Shown: positions 44,733 through 55,356 of the stretch, one piece after another
How the letters are laid out: each line of letters starts with the position of its first letter
Position numbering within the stretch: the stretch's first letter is position 1
From: Chionoecetes opilio
Taxonomy: Eukaryota; Arthropoda; Malacostraca; Decapoda; Majidae
Length of the DNA stretch: 64,000 nt
Reading direction: 5' to 3'
NCBI GenBank assembly: GCA_016584305.1
Contig: JACEEZ010010991.1
Coordinates: forward strand, 125,001-189,000
Translations under genes and position numbers: made by a program
The notes under the pieces: model-generated
What the model saw: the letters and a program-made list of their open reading frames with translations, nothing else
The model's database searches: none
Told to the model about the DNA's origin: nothing

Positions 44733-44930
44733 TTTGTTAATGAGGGCAAAATTCCATTCCATCATAAGGTCTCATGCTTAAAATGATGCCTATATTCACC
44801 TGATAATAGGGTCAACTATGATAAAATACAGCTGAAATTTAGAAGAACCGTAGTATTCCCTTCTGGCATCAAATATCAGTCAGGAAGCAGCAAGGAGTCA
44901 AGATTTTTCACCTCCTTAAAAGAAACAGAG
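44733..44930. mobile_element. MITE family F, copy 3
   Basis: Intergenic; carries the family word GGCATCAAATATCAGTCAGG. Confidence 0.78.
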
Positions 44931-45165
44931 TATTGGAGCGCAGAAGACCAGCCCAAAGTGTCTACTCCTGGATAGGGATTCAAAGGTTCTCTGTTATGAG
45001 CTGAACCGTGTTAATCACTACACCATCAGGCTGCAGAATACTCATCATAATTACTAGATATATAATGTAGGAATTGAAAAATGTTAACTTTCTTACCCAC
45101 TTATGTATTCCCCAAATATAAAGTATTTCTAAAAGTGTATCAATATACTATCCTTGGTATTCCAC

Positions 45166-45339
<174 letters not shown>

Positions 45340-45740
45340 CAAAACTTAATAAAGAAAGAAAAGATTGGACATGGTAACAAAAATGGTCTGTATCGACTTC
45401 ACACAGACTTCATTACCCTTTAAGAACACATTTTTGCTCCCTGCACAGATGAATTCCTAGGCTCAAATCAGCATAAACTAAGTTGGTAAATAATTGCATC
45501 AATATTGAAACAATCAGGTGAAGAGCTCAGGTTTAATTTTCATCAAAAGCTACAATAACAGCCCTCCCTTTTGAACACACACACACACACACACACAGAT
45601 TAAGTGAATACAACTAGGCAAACACGCACACACACACACACACCCATTAAGTGCATACAACTAGTCTAAGCAAACACACACACACATACATACACACACA
45701 CACACACACACGTGATAAAAAAGGGAGGTTAATATGTCAC

Positions 45741-45746
45741 TTTATT
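45741..45746 (-). terminator. TRNAU1AP polyadenylation signal
   Basis: AATAAA on the minus strand, 132 bp beyond the stop codon, in an AT-rich context. Confidence 0.7.
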
Positions 45747-45877
45747 ACTTTGTACCTTAGTCTTATAGCTTTCATATTTAAAAAGAATTGATTGATATTA
45801 TTTGCACATTACAAAAGGTCCTATTAAGACTGTTTAAAAATTATCTATTAAACAAAAGGTTGGTGTGTTCCTTTGCT

Positions 45878-48800
45878 TTACTCGTCGTCTTTAATGTCCT
45901 CCCAGAAGCTCCAGCGTGCCTTCTCTATTGCCTGCCACAGCTCCTCACTCCTGTCAATGTATTCCTTGTTGGTCTTCTTGATGTCGATGGGAACATTCCA
46001 GTCTGGGGGACAAAAAATGCAAACATGAAAATATGAAAATACACACTAATGTCATTGCGTAAAGAATATATTCATCGGTATTGATTAACCCATAAAGTGC
46101 AGGTTTGGGATGTGGTACCTAATTTAGGATGCAAAAAGACTTCAAACATTATTTCAAGTGGAATGCCTACCGTCAATAACACTATAGTCGCCACTGCACT
46201 AATGTCGCCAGGTGCCATATATTACAAATTTTAGCATCACTACAGACTTGTATGTGCCAGTGAAAGAGGCAGCACAGGAGTTTATATTATGTACCTGTCT
46301 TCAGTGGCATACACAATATAATGATGCTAAAATTCGTAATATATGGCACCTGGCGACATTAGTGCTGTGGTGACTATAGTGTTGTTGACGGTACCTGTCA
46401 ACATCATATTTCACACTTAATATGTGCATACCACTATTAGTCTATTATTTACAAGCTAAAAATTCATTATCATTAAAGTCTCAGCTTAAAATGATTTCCA
46501 AGTTTCTCGATATATGGTTAACTATTAAATCCAGCTGAATTAAGAGAAGCGATATGTCCGGCTCCATGATCAATTTGCAGCAGGTAAGCAGTCAAGGGGC
46601 AGGACTTTTGTCATTGTTAAAAAAATGACATCATAATGGGTCCTGTCATAGCACTATGTAAGTTTCTATACTTTATGTTCTAGATATCATAAAAAGACAA
46701 CCACTTACCAACTGGTTCAAAATCTTCTTTAATTCCTTAGGTTCTCCCATACTTACCCCATTGTGCCATTGTCTCGCCATACGATATGTTAGCATCAATA
46801 GTAGCTGCCGTATTTGCAGCAGCGAAATTTCCAGTACTGTTCATAGTATTGACTGTAATCCACAAATGAATGTACCTTAACAAAGCATCATGTAGTTTTA
46901 GCCTTTAGTGTCAACAAGAACTACCACGTGTAGGTCTCGCGGCCTCTTGTAGCTTCCTTATTTTCTTGTGTTTTTATTAGTACTATACAGCCTTGTAACA
47001 AACTTGTCCTTGAATGAATTAAATTGTTAGCCAAATGAACTGACGCTTGAGTAATAAGTGAAGACAAAAAACTGTTCACCCATATAAGAAAAAATACAAT
47101 AAAATAAAATAAAACTGAATGAACCCCTTAACACACAGGTCTTTCCTTGGCTATATAAGAATCTGTCTGTTGTTATCAAGAAAATTACGAAAAGTAGCTT
47201 AATATACAAGATTAGCTAGTCGACAAGGATACTAAACAGGTCATATCTATAAAATATTACTTATATTCATTAAAATCCTCTAATGGTAGCTAAAATACAA
47301 TGGAAATTACGTTCTTTAACCCTCAAGGGGTTAAAATGCCAGGTAAGCGGTGAAATAGTATGTGTATAACCCTTCACATTATAAATACAGTGACGATAGC
47401 AATACTTACATGCCCGGGTAATGCTGCTTCTTGGGGACGGCATAGCTCACTTTGAGGGGTTTTTGTCCCAAGCCCTTGAAGCCGTTCATGTGGGTGAGGG
47501 CATCCTTGTATTCCTCCTCAGAGTAGAACCTTACAAAAGCAAACCCTTTACTCTGGCCATTTGGGTCGTAAATTACTGAAATAAAGAAACAGAAAACCAT
47601 CCTTGTAGTTTTTTTTTTTTTTTTTTTTTTTTTACAACACAAAGGACTGGCCAAGGGCAAAAAAAAAAAAAAAAGAAGAGGTAACAAAAAGTCCACTTAG
47701 TTGGCAGTCCCTGTAAAGAAGAGAGTAAGAGAATAAAGAAAGGGGGGGGCCAGTTTAGTTCAGGAGGTGTCTTGTTACTCCTCTCTTGAAAAAAATTAAG
47801 TCGAAGGCAATGCAATATCAATTTTTTTTAGATACAACTCATTTCAAGTACTACCTCAGATGCTTTTTTCTCTTAATCTCAGAATGGAAAACAATAATAA
47901 CCTGCTGCTACTGGTGACGTGGTGGTGATTATGGCGAAGATGATGTGTACACAGATCTTAACCCTTTCACGCACGGTGACGCGATTGCGTCAAAACGGGT
48001 CCGTCTGTAATCTGAGCTTTTGACGCGAATTGCATCAAAAAACAGTTAAAAATTCGCCAAAAATAAAGTATTCATCAGAATTGCGTCAAAATGTTCTGCG
48101 TCAAAGATCCAACCTAGACCTATAAAATAAACTAATTGTAAACTCTCTCGTGTGAGTGGATGTGAAATGATAAGGGTTTGTGTGTCAGTTTCCACTCAGC
48201 AGGCAGCCTGTGCGCGCGGATTGTCGTCCCTTTAAAACGTGTCCCGAGCTGGCCATAATGGCCATATGAAAATTATAATGGTAGCGTTGGAATCCTCATA
48301 AAAATCCGCTTTTATTGGCATATAAACCATAAAAAGTTGACTCAGGAAGTTTTCGAGCTACGAAGTGGTGAACGTAAGTATTTCTTATTTCTCTTTACTC
48401 AATATTTTTTCGGAGTCGGTAAATTCCGCTATTTATTTGCATTTCTTGTTATTTTTTTCTTTCATAAGGCAGAATAATCTCTTGCAAAACCAATGATATA
48501 TAATAATGCCAGGAAAAAAGAATACACGTTGGTGAAATTGATAACATAAAAAAATAATTTGCCGCAGTCTGGCCATTTCGCGGGGCCCCTTAGGGAGCAT
48601 AAGACGGATGTCGCAGTGGACGGAAAAACTTATTAAACTTTTCGTGCGTGAAAGGGTTAATAATAATAATTTCATTCTCACCCGAAGACATACAGGTAAA
48701 AACAACATAATATATAGACATTGTATTAATGTCACGTCTTACCTTTAGCCGTCTTTATGCTGTTATATCTGCTGCCAAAGGTCTTGTAAAGGGCGAAATC

Positions 48801-50894
48801 ATCAACATCGGGTGTCAGGTCGCCAACCCAGAGGGAATATTCCTTATCTGTGTTATTCCCTCGTGTGCTGCTGTGGTTCAGTTTGAATCTGACCGGCTGA
48901 AAGGTCGGGAAATAAAGATTACTAAAGAGATGTGGAGCTTTCAGAAGACATGCCACGTAACACACACAGGGTTTGTACACCTCTCATTCATGCTCCTCAT
49001 TCTCGTGTTTATTTTGTTCTGCCTACTCATACTCATTAAAAGTAAATCAATATATTTTGTTTTTCTTATTATTCTATCAATACAGATATATATTTTGTTA
49101 TCATTATTTTATCAATATTTTTTTTATTATTATTTTATCAATACTTTTTATTTTTTTATTAATAACTTATCAATATTTTGTTGTTTTTCTTATTACTCTA
49201 TCAATAATTTTTTGGTTTTTCTTATCATTTTATCAATATTTTGTTCTTTTTATTATTAATTTATTATTCTATCAATATTGTTTTGTTTTTATTAGTAAAC
49301 TCTGAAATTATCCTCCTCTAATTTTCTGTACGACTTTTGGTTAATTAACTCTGAAATTATCCTCTTCCAATTTTGTAAGACTTTTCTGCATGACTTAACT
49401 GTATGACTAAAAGACTCACTGGTTGGCTGTGAGGGATGACTTTGCCGTTGAGCTTGTGCATGGCGGTGAGGGCCGCCTGGTCGGAGGAGAAGTTGACGAA
49501 GCAGTAGCCGGCGGGGTGGCCGGTGTACCTGTTCTTCATCACCTGAGGGAAACACACATAAATGATGCAAAAAGAACAATCAACAGTTTTTGGATGACCA
49601 GAGAAAATAAGAGGAAAGAAAGAGAAAGAAACTAAAAAGACAGAATAAGAGAAGACAACTAATTAAAGACCCAGACAGCAAGAAGAAACACGTCAGGGAG
49701 TGCCGATAAAAAAGGCCAAACTCCCGACCCACAACTGAACTGAACTGAACTGATGAAAGCCGACAATATAACTGGAAGCGTATCATCGGCCGTCTAACCT
49801 CTTAATTATGGGAAAATCTGACGTTAAACAGAAAGATGATGATGATAATAAGGGAAAAATACATATAAATACTTTATTAAATAGGTATAGCAAAGGCACT
49901 ACTACAATTTTATATACAATTGCAACGAACAACATTTATAGTTTTTTTTTAAAGAGGCAAAAAATCCTGCCCCCATGCTGCTTACTGACTGATATTTGAT
50001 GCCAGGAGAAGGGAATACTACGCTTCTTCTTAATTCCAGCTGTATTTTATCATAGTTAACCATATTATCAGGTAAATAGGCATAATTTTAAGCATGAGAC
50101 CTTGAGATAGAATGGATTTTTCGCCTCGTTAAAAAAATAGACTCTAGTGATGTGACTACTGATGAGATATATTTCAACAACAGGTAAAGTGTACTACTAC
50201 ATTGATCATGCATGTTTACATTACCTTTACCTTCACATTCTGGACGTTCTCTTCCCCCAGGGCTCTGAAGGCCGCTATGATGAAGCTCTCGTCCATGTAA
50301 TCAGCAAGCTGGCATGAAAAAAAAGAGAAAGAACAAAATAATATGGTATACAATTCAACACAAAATGAATATATAACATCAGCCACTTACCAACGGGCTA
50401 CAATGAGCTGTCTGTGTTGCGAACTGTCTTTCATCAGATTATGAATTAAGAAAAAATAACACATTAAAATCATACATGGGATGCTAGATACTATATTAGG
50501 GAGTATTAATCCTAATATATGCAAGTATTTCCCTGTATACATATTTAAGAACTAAGGTTAGATTACGTAATGTGTCCAGGTTAAGATAGAAAATTAGCAG
50601 GGTGGTCCGAGGAAGTGCACCCCCCCACAGTAATACCAGGAGAGTATTAGTCAATAGGAAGTATTGTACTAATCTGCAGTTTCACCCTGATTGACTGTAT
50701 AACACATTGCCTGCTGTGCATTCACCGCAGACAACCAGGCAAAGATTTACACCGGACGCCTCCCCTCAAATTCCTGTGGCTGGCTGGCCCCTCACCACAC
50801 ACCACAGCCTGCCTTCCTGTGGCCACACACACACACACACAATGGTAGTCCCATCACTTACATCCCCCATCCACAGTGCTCCCTCGCGTGCCAT
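45878..50894 (-). CDS. TRNAU1AP: tRNA selenocysteine 1-associated protein 1 (SECp43)
   Basis: Seven coding exons in transcript order: 50862-50894, 50231-50308, 49420-49542, 48743-48896, 47410-47575, 46757-46836, 45878-46002, giving 252 residues (vertebrate proteins are near 287). RRM1 spans about residues 5-80, with RNP2 LWMGDL (7-12) and RNP1 AGYCFVNF (48-55). RRM2 spans about 98-175, with LWVGDL (100-105) and KGFAFVRF (139-146). The marker EYSLWVGDLTPDVDD and the C-terminal box NKEYIDRSEELWQAIEKARW identify the family over TIA1-type proteins. SECp43 binds tRNA-Sec and the SECIS machinery in selenoprotein synthesis. Exons 1-5 and 7 are firm. The exon 6 acceptor is uncertain: start 46836 keeps the frame, start 46852 (better site, encodes QYYEQYW) leads to a stop. 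Confidence 0.92.
46168..46393. mobile_element. Foldback MITE family G, best copy
   Basis: About 226 bp, almost fully palindromic. The ends read ACCGTCAATAACACTATAG on each strand, and the inner words TAATGTCGCCAGGTGCCATA and its complement repeat symmetrically. Other copies are at 33557-33816, 52250-52514 and 53481-53720. TRNAU1AP intron 6. Confidence 0.9.
46914..46978 (+). mobile_element. LINE-C 3' tail fragment
   Basis: AACTACCACGTGTAGGTCTC followed by the T-rich tail, in TRNAU1AP intron 5, antisense to the gene. Confidence 0.85.
47121..47334. mobile_element. piggyBac-type MITE, copy 9
   Basis: Slightly decayed left end, TTAA at the right end, about 75 bp before the exon 5 donor side of TRNAU1AP intron 5. 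Confidence 0.78.
47958..48660. mobile_element. piggyBac-type non-autonomous element, 0.7 kb
   Basis: TTAA on both sides and perfect inverted ends (TTAACCCTTTCACGCACG). Near the left end the motif TTGCGTC(A)AAA or its complement occurs about four times within 150 bp, as expected of transposase-binding subterminal repeats. The interior has no long frame. It differs in sequence from the 210-bp MITE family but shares the TTAA-CCC architecture. TRNAU1AP intron 4. Confidence 0.88.
48656..48728 (-). repeat. Retroelement 3' tail with (ATT)n, inverted copy
   Basis: Same tail as 25926-25967: GGGTGAGAATGAAATT, then ATT repeats, read on the minus strand. It lies 15 bp from the exon 4 donor (48743). Confidence 0.82.
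49010..49300. repeat. AT-rich degenerate TTATCAATATTTT repeat
   Basis: About ten loose copies of a 25-35 bp unit containing TTATCAATA in TRNAU1AP intron 3. Hydrophobic frames across it are composition artefacts. Confidence 0.8.
49566..49756 (+). mobile_element. LINE-B 3' fragment next to the TRNAU1AP exon 3 acceptor
   Basis: Starts within the [14 protein letters not shown] codons, 23 bp from exon 3 (49542), antisense to the gene, and ends with the ACTGA tail. Confidence 0.9.
49942..50139. mobile_element. MITE family F, copy 4
   Basis: TTTTTTTAAAGAGGC left end and GCCTCGTTAAAAAAA right end; TRNAU1AP intron 2. Confidence 0.78.
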
Positions 50895-51017
50895 GGTGAA
50901 GGCTTATCAACGCTACACGCCACAGCCACACCGTCAACACCACAATAACAACAACACGCCACCGTAATCTTGATCTTGATAGTACACGTGTCTCTCATGG
51001 CTTTCCTTTCACAAAAC

Positions 51018-51238
51018 TATGGGGGGTGAGGGGGCGTTAAATGGGGGGGCTGGGGAGTGAGAGAGGGTTAAATGGGGGGTGAAGGGGGGTTAAATGAAGG
51101 GGTTGGGGAGTGAGGGAGGGTTAAATGGGGGGTGAAGGGGGGTTAAATGGGGGGGCTGGGGAGTGAGGGGGGATTGAATGGGGGCTTGGAGGGTGAGGGA
51201 GGGTTAAATGGGGGGCTTGGAGGGGTGAGGGTTATGTC
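51018..51238. repeat. G-rich tandem repeat upstream of TRNAU1AP
   Basis: Six or so copies of a unit built from GGGTTAAATGGGGGG and GGGGAGTGAGGGA, beginning about 125 bp upstream of the TRNAU1AP start codon. Dense runs of 3-7 G on the plus strand (template strand for this minus gene) give G-quadruplex potential. Confidence 0.88.
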
Positions 51239-51517
51239 AAAACCCCACGCTGAGGCTGATATGAATGTGGTCTTGACTTGATGGGTTTGTGATGGAAATT
51301 ATACGTGACAGGCATCATTTCCCTTCTCTCTCTGTTCCATCATGCCAACTTTCTCAAACAACTGTCTCTCATCTATCTCATGGCATTCATTTCACAAACC
51401 TATTCAAGTCAAAACCCCACGCTGAGGCTGGTTGTGGTTTTGACTTAATGGGTTTGTGATGGAAATGATGAATGTGACATGCATAATTTCCATTCTCTCT
51501 CTGTTCCATCATCATGT

Positions 51518-51778
51518 TTAATAGGAGGCTGGATAATTTCATGGATGGAGATGAAAGGTGGATGTAGGTAGTTTTATAAGTAACAGGAACTACCACGTGT
51601 AGGTCTCGCAGTCTCTTGTAGCTTCCTTATTTTCTTATGAGTCAATATGGAGCTTTAAAAGGAGGCTGGATAATTTCATGGATGGGGATGAAAGGTGGAT
51701 GTAGATAGTGTTAAGTAAAAGGAACTACCACGTGTAGGTCTCCCAGCCTCTTGTAGCTTCCTTTATGTTCTTATGTTC
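51518..51778 (+). mobile_element. Two tandem LINE-C 3' fragments
   Basis: Copies at 51518-51640 and 51641-51778, each running from the [12 protein letters not shown] codons through stop, 3' UTR and tail. The second starts where the first ends. An inverted copy follows at 51873-52000. Confidence 0.85.
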
Positions 51779-51872
51779 CATCATACCAACTTTCATTCCC
51801 TGGTGACTCTTTTCTCCTTGTAACCTACCATGCTAGGGTTGTCTTTTGTTCCATTCATTCATCCATCCTCAC

Positions 51873-52000
51873 ACATAAGAACATAAGAAAATAAGGAAGC
51901 TACAAGAGGCCGTGAGACCTACACGAGGTAGTTCCTGTTACTTAATTAATTCTACCTACATCCACCTCTCATCCCCATCCATGAATTTATCCAGACTCCT
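51873..52000 (-). mobile_element. LINE-C 3' fragment
   Basis: Minus-strand copy ending with the TTCTTATG tail at the low-coordinate side; reads [13 protein letters not shown]. Confidence 0.85.
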
Positions 52001-52249
52001 TTTAATGACCCCAATCCCATACACTTCACTACTCGGTCTATCTTGTCTTGCCACACTCTCACTCCAGACTCCAGCCCATGATTTTGTACCGGGCATAATG
52101 TTTCTATCCACACACACACTCAGTCTTCCATCTGTCACTCGGTACATCCACCTAATCGCATGCCACTTCTATCTGACATTTTCAATTTTTTTTTTTCTGC
52201 CATGTCTCAATAGTCTCTGAAACCATTGAGCTATGTCCTCATTTGTCCA

Positions 52250-52514
52250 ACCGTAGATAACACTATAGTCGCCAGTCACTCGCCACTGCACTAATGTCGC
52301 CAGGTGCCATATATTTCAATTTTAGCATCACTACTTTTACTTGCATTTTCATGTTTCACTGAAGAGGCATGCACAGTAGTTTATATTATGTACATCACAC
52401 TACATGTCTTCAGTGGCACATAAAAGTTGTAGTGATGTTAAAATTCGTAATATATTGTGCCTGGCGACATTAGTGCAGTGGCAAGTGACTGGCGACTATA
52501 GTGTTATCTACAGT
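52250..52514. mobile_element. Foldback MITE family G copy
   Basis: Ends read CCGTAGATAACACTATAG and its complement; slightly longer than the 46168 copy because of an extra GTCACTCGCCACTGC segment in each arm. Confidence 0.85.
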
Positions 52515-53480
52515 AAAGTATCCACTCTAAACAGTTCTGCCCACCTTCTCTCCTCTTCACGTGCCCACACCACCTCCATCGCCTTATTCTTACCACTGTA
52601 CTGTACTTGCTGAAAGGTACTACTAATAAAGTATTTGTGGTAAATGAACATCACTATTATTTTTGTCTGTATATTAAAAATCTTCCGTATATCTTCCAGT
52701 CACAACATGATGAGGACAAAAAAAAATAAAGAACAAATAATCAAGCGAGGAAAAAAAATCAGACCCCCTCGATTATTTCCTGCCCTCTGTAGCTCCGCGG
52801 CCTCCCCCCCCCCTAGCCTGTGGGGGGGCACATGGCCTCAGAGCCGCTGCTTTACACCATTACTTAATACACCTGCAAAGTTAATTATTGAACAGGCCTG
52901 CGCAAGGGTGCATTATTACTCCGTGCATGTCTTCTATGAGTCAGCAGCCGGGCTCAGGGATTGGCAGATGTGACAATTTACAAAAAAAATAAGGTGGGTT
53001 TGCTTAACTTCAATGATTTTTTTATGAATTGTCAAATCTTGCTGAGAAAGGTTGCTGAAGGTTGGTTGCTAAATCATTGTAATAATGTAAACAAAATCAA
53101 TGCACACCTTGCACGGCCCATTGCAATAACATTTAGAACAACTTTGCAGTATTGAGAAAATTCCAACTTTCAATCTTAACTTAAAAAAAGAGCATCAGGA
53201 GCAACAATAGTCTATGTTTTGTTGCAAAGAAATCTGTTGTTGACAAAGTCTACCGATCCTTTGCAACAAAAATTAAGAGCATTTATCAATACTAAATGTT
53301 ATTAGACGGGTAAAAACTCCTCCATACAACAGTATATGATGCCGGTGCCTTCTACCCATAGTTTCCACATAATAATAATGATGATAGTAGTAACATTGTA
53401 ATTATGTTGATAAAAAATGATGATAATAACAACAATCAGAGTTGCCCATCACACAGAGTAAGCTGGGTGCAATGAGCTGC

Positions 53481-53720
53481 TACTGTCAACAACACCATCG
53501 TCGCCCCTGCACTAATGTCGCCAGGAGAATTTCATAGGCGAATATTACTAATTTTTGCATCACTTCAGTCTTGTATGTGCCACTGAAGACAGGTACATAA
53601 CATAAACTACTGTACATGCCTCTTCAGTGGCACATACAAGCCTGCAGTGATGCTAAAATACGTAATATATGGCACCTGGAGACACTAGTGCAGCGGCGAC
53701 TATAGTGTTATTGACGGTAC
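53481..53720. mobile_element. Foldback MITE family G copy
   Basis: Arms diverged to CTGTCAACAACACCATCG at the left; the right end is standard. Confidence 0.85.
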
Positions 53721-54595
53721 AAGAAATGTCTGCATGTTTCCCTGGGAGCCATCACTCGACTCAGGGGTGACAGATCAAGGCAAGGCCCACTGTTAACATC
53801 CTTACAACAACTCGTTCACTGATATCCCTTTGCTTGATTTATCCACAACCATTAAGTAATAAGAACAAAAATAATTCCTCTAATTTTCTGACAGTAAATC
53901 GGAAACATATCCATGGCTTTATCTATCACCATCTTTCTATCTATCATGGTTTATTTATCCACCATTGCACTGAAGAGATTGGCAGCAGCAGGAAGGAGAC
54001 CCAAACATAAGGCCACGTTTGGGGGACACAAGAGGAGGACATCACACAAAAGTTAAACCCAATGTTCAGTCTATCAATCTTGCTGTCCTGATCATCTGTA
54101 TTATCGTTATCATCATCATTTTAATAAACAAATAGATCCTCGTTTCACATACAAAAAACCATGAAATAAATGTGTGTGCCTGTGATAAAATAGAATAGAA
54201 TAAATAAATGTGCCTGTGTGTAAGCATGGTATATTTGAGCATACCGCTATAGGTGGGCATACAGGCATTTATATATATATATGTATATATATACTTATAA
54301 TGAAAATGTATTAGAAAAACGTGAGGAAAACTAAATGTATTCACCCACGGTCTTGTCCACACGAGCCGGACTTGCGATCAACAGTTTCACCCTCCCGGTG
54401 CGAGCTTGGAGCTCATAGTGACCGATCTTTGGGTAATGCTGGGACATCACACATCACCCCCCCCCCCCTCCCCTTGCTCAAGGTGGACAGCAACCACCCA
54501 AATTTGTCAGTAAAAAATCTCCGGGAGATAGGGGGGATTCAAACTGCCTAACCACAGAATGGCGCGCCATATTATTATTCACTGGACCAACGTGG

Positions 54596-54718
<123 letters not shown>

Positions 54719-55356
54719 ATAATTCTTTATAGGATTTTAAAATAATTTATTTTGTGTAAAATCTGTGACATTTTTTTAAAGGATATAAAAATGTTCAATT
54801 TTGTGTAAAAATGTGACAATTCTTTATAGGATTTAAAAAATGCTAATTATGTATAAAATCTGAGTTCTATAATAGTGTAGGGATGTGAAATTTTGTTTTC
54901 AGATTGTTTAAAATGCTTGGGTGAAATCTGGTTTGAATTGTGCCGCCCATGATTCGCTGAGGCTCAATTGTATTGGAAAAAAATATTATTATTGAGTATA
55001 TAATATTATCATCATTATTACAATTATCACATTATTATCATCAGCACGGCTGCCACTGTTAAGAACCAGCACCTGAAGGCTTCAACCCTGGTGGCGCGAG
55101 GGGCTTGCAAGACAGATAATACACACCAGGAATAATCCCGCCTCACTTATTACCCTCACCTAGCCAGCCTCCTGCATTATCATAGCTTTACTGGCCATTG
55201 CTATATTATTAATCTTTTTCAACGTCTTGGAATAAGTAGTGAGGGCAGTACGCTTTGAATGCCTGGCAGCCGTCACTAACAACCGTGATATATCTTACCC
55301 AGTTTCCCGCAAGTAGGAATGAATATCTTTGTAGTATTTGCGGTGTGTGTACTTTG

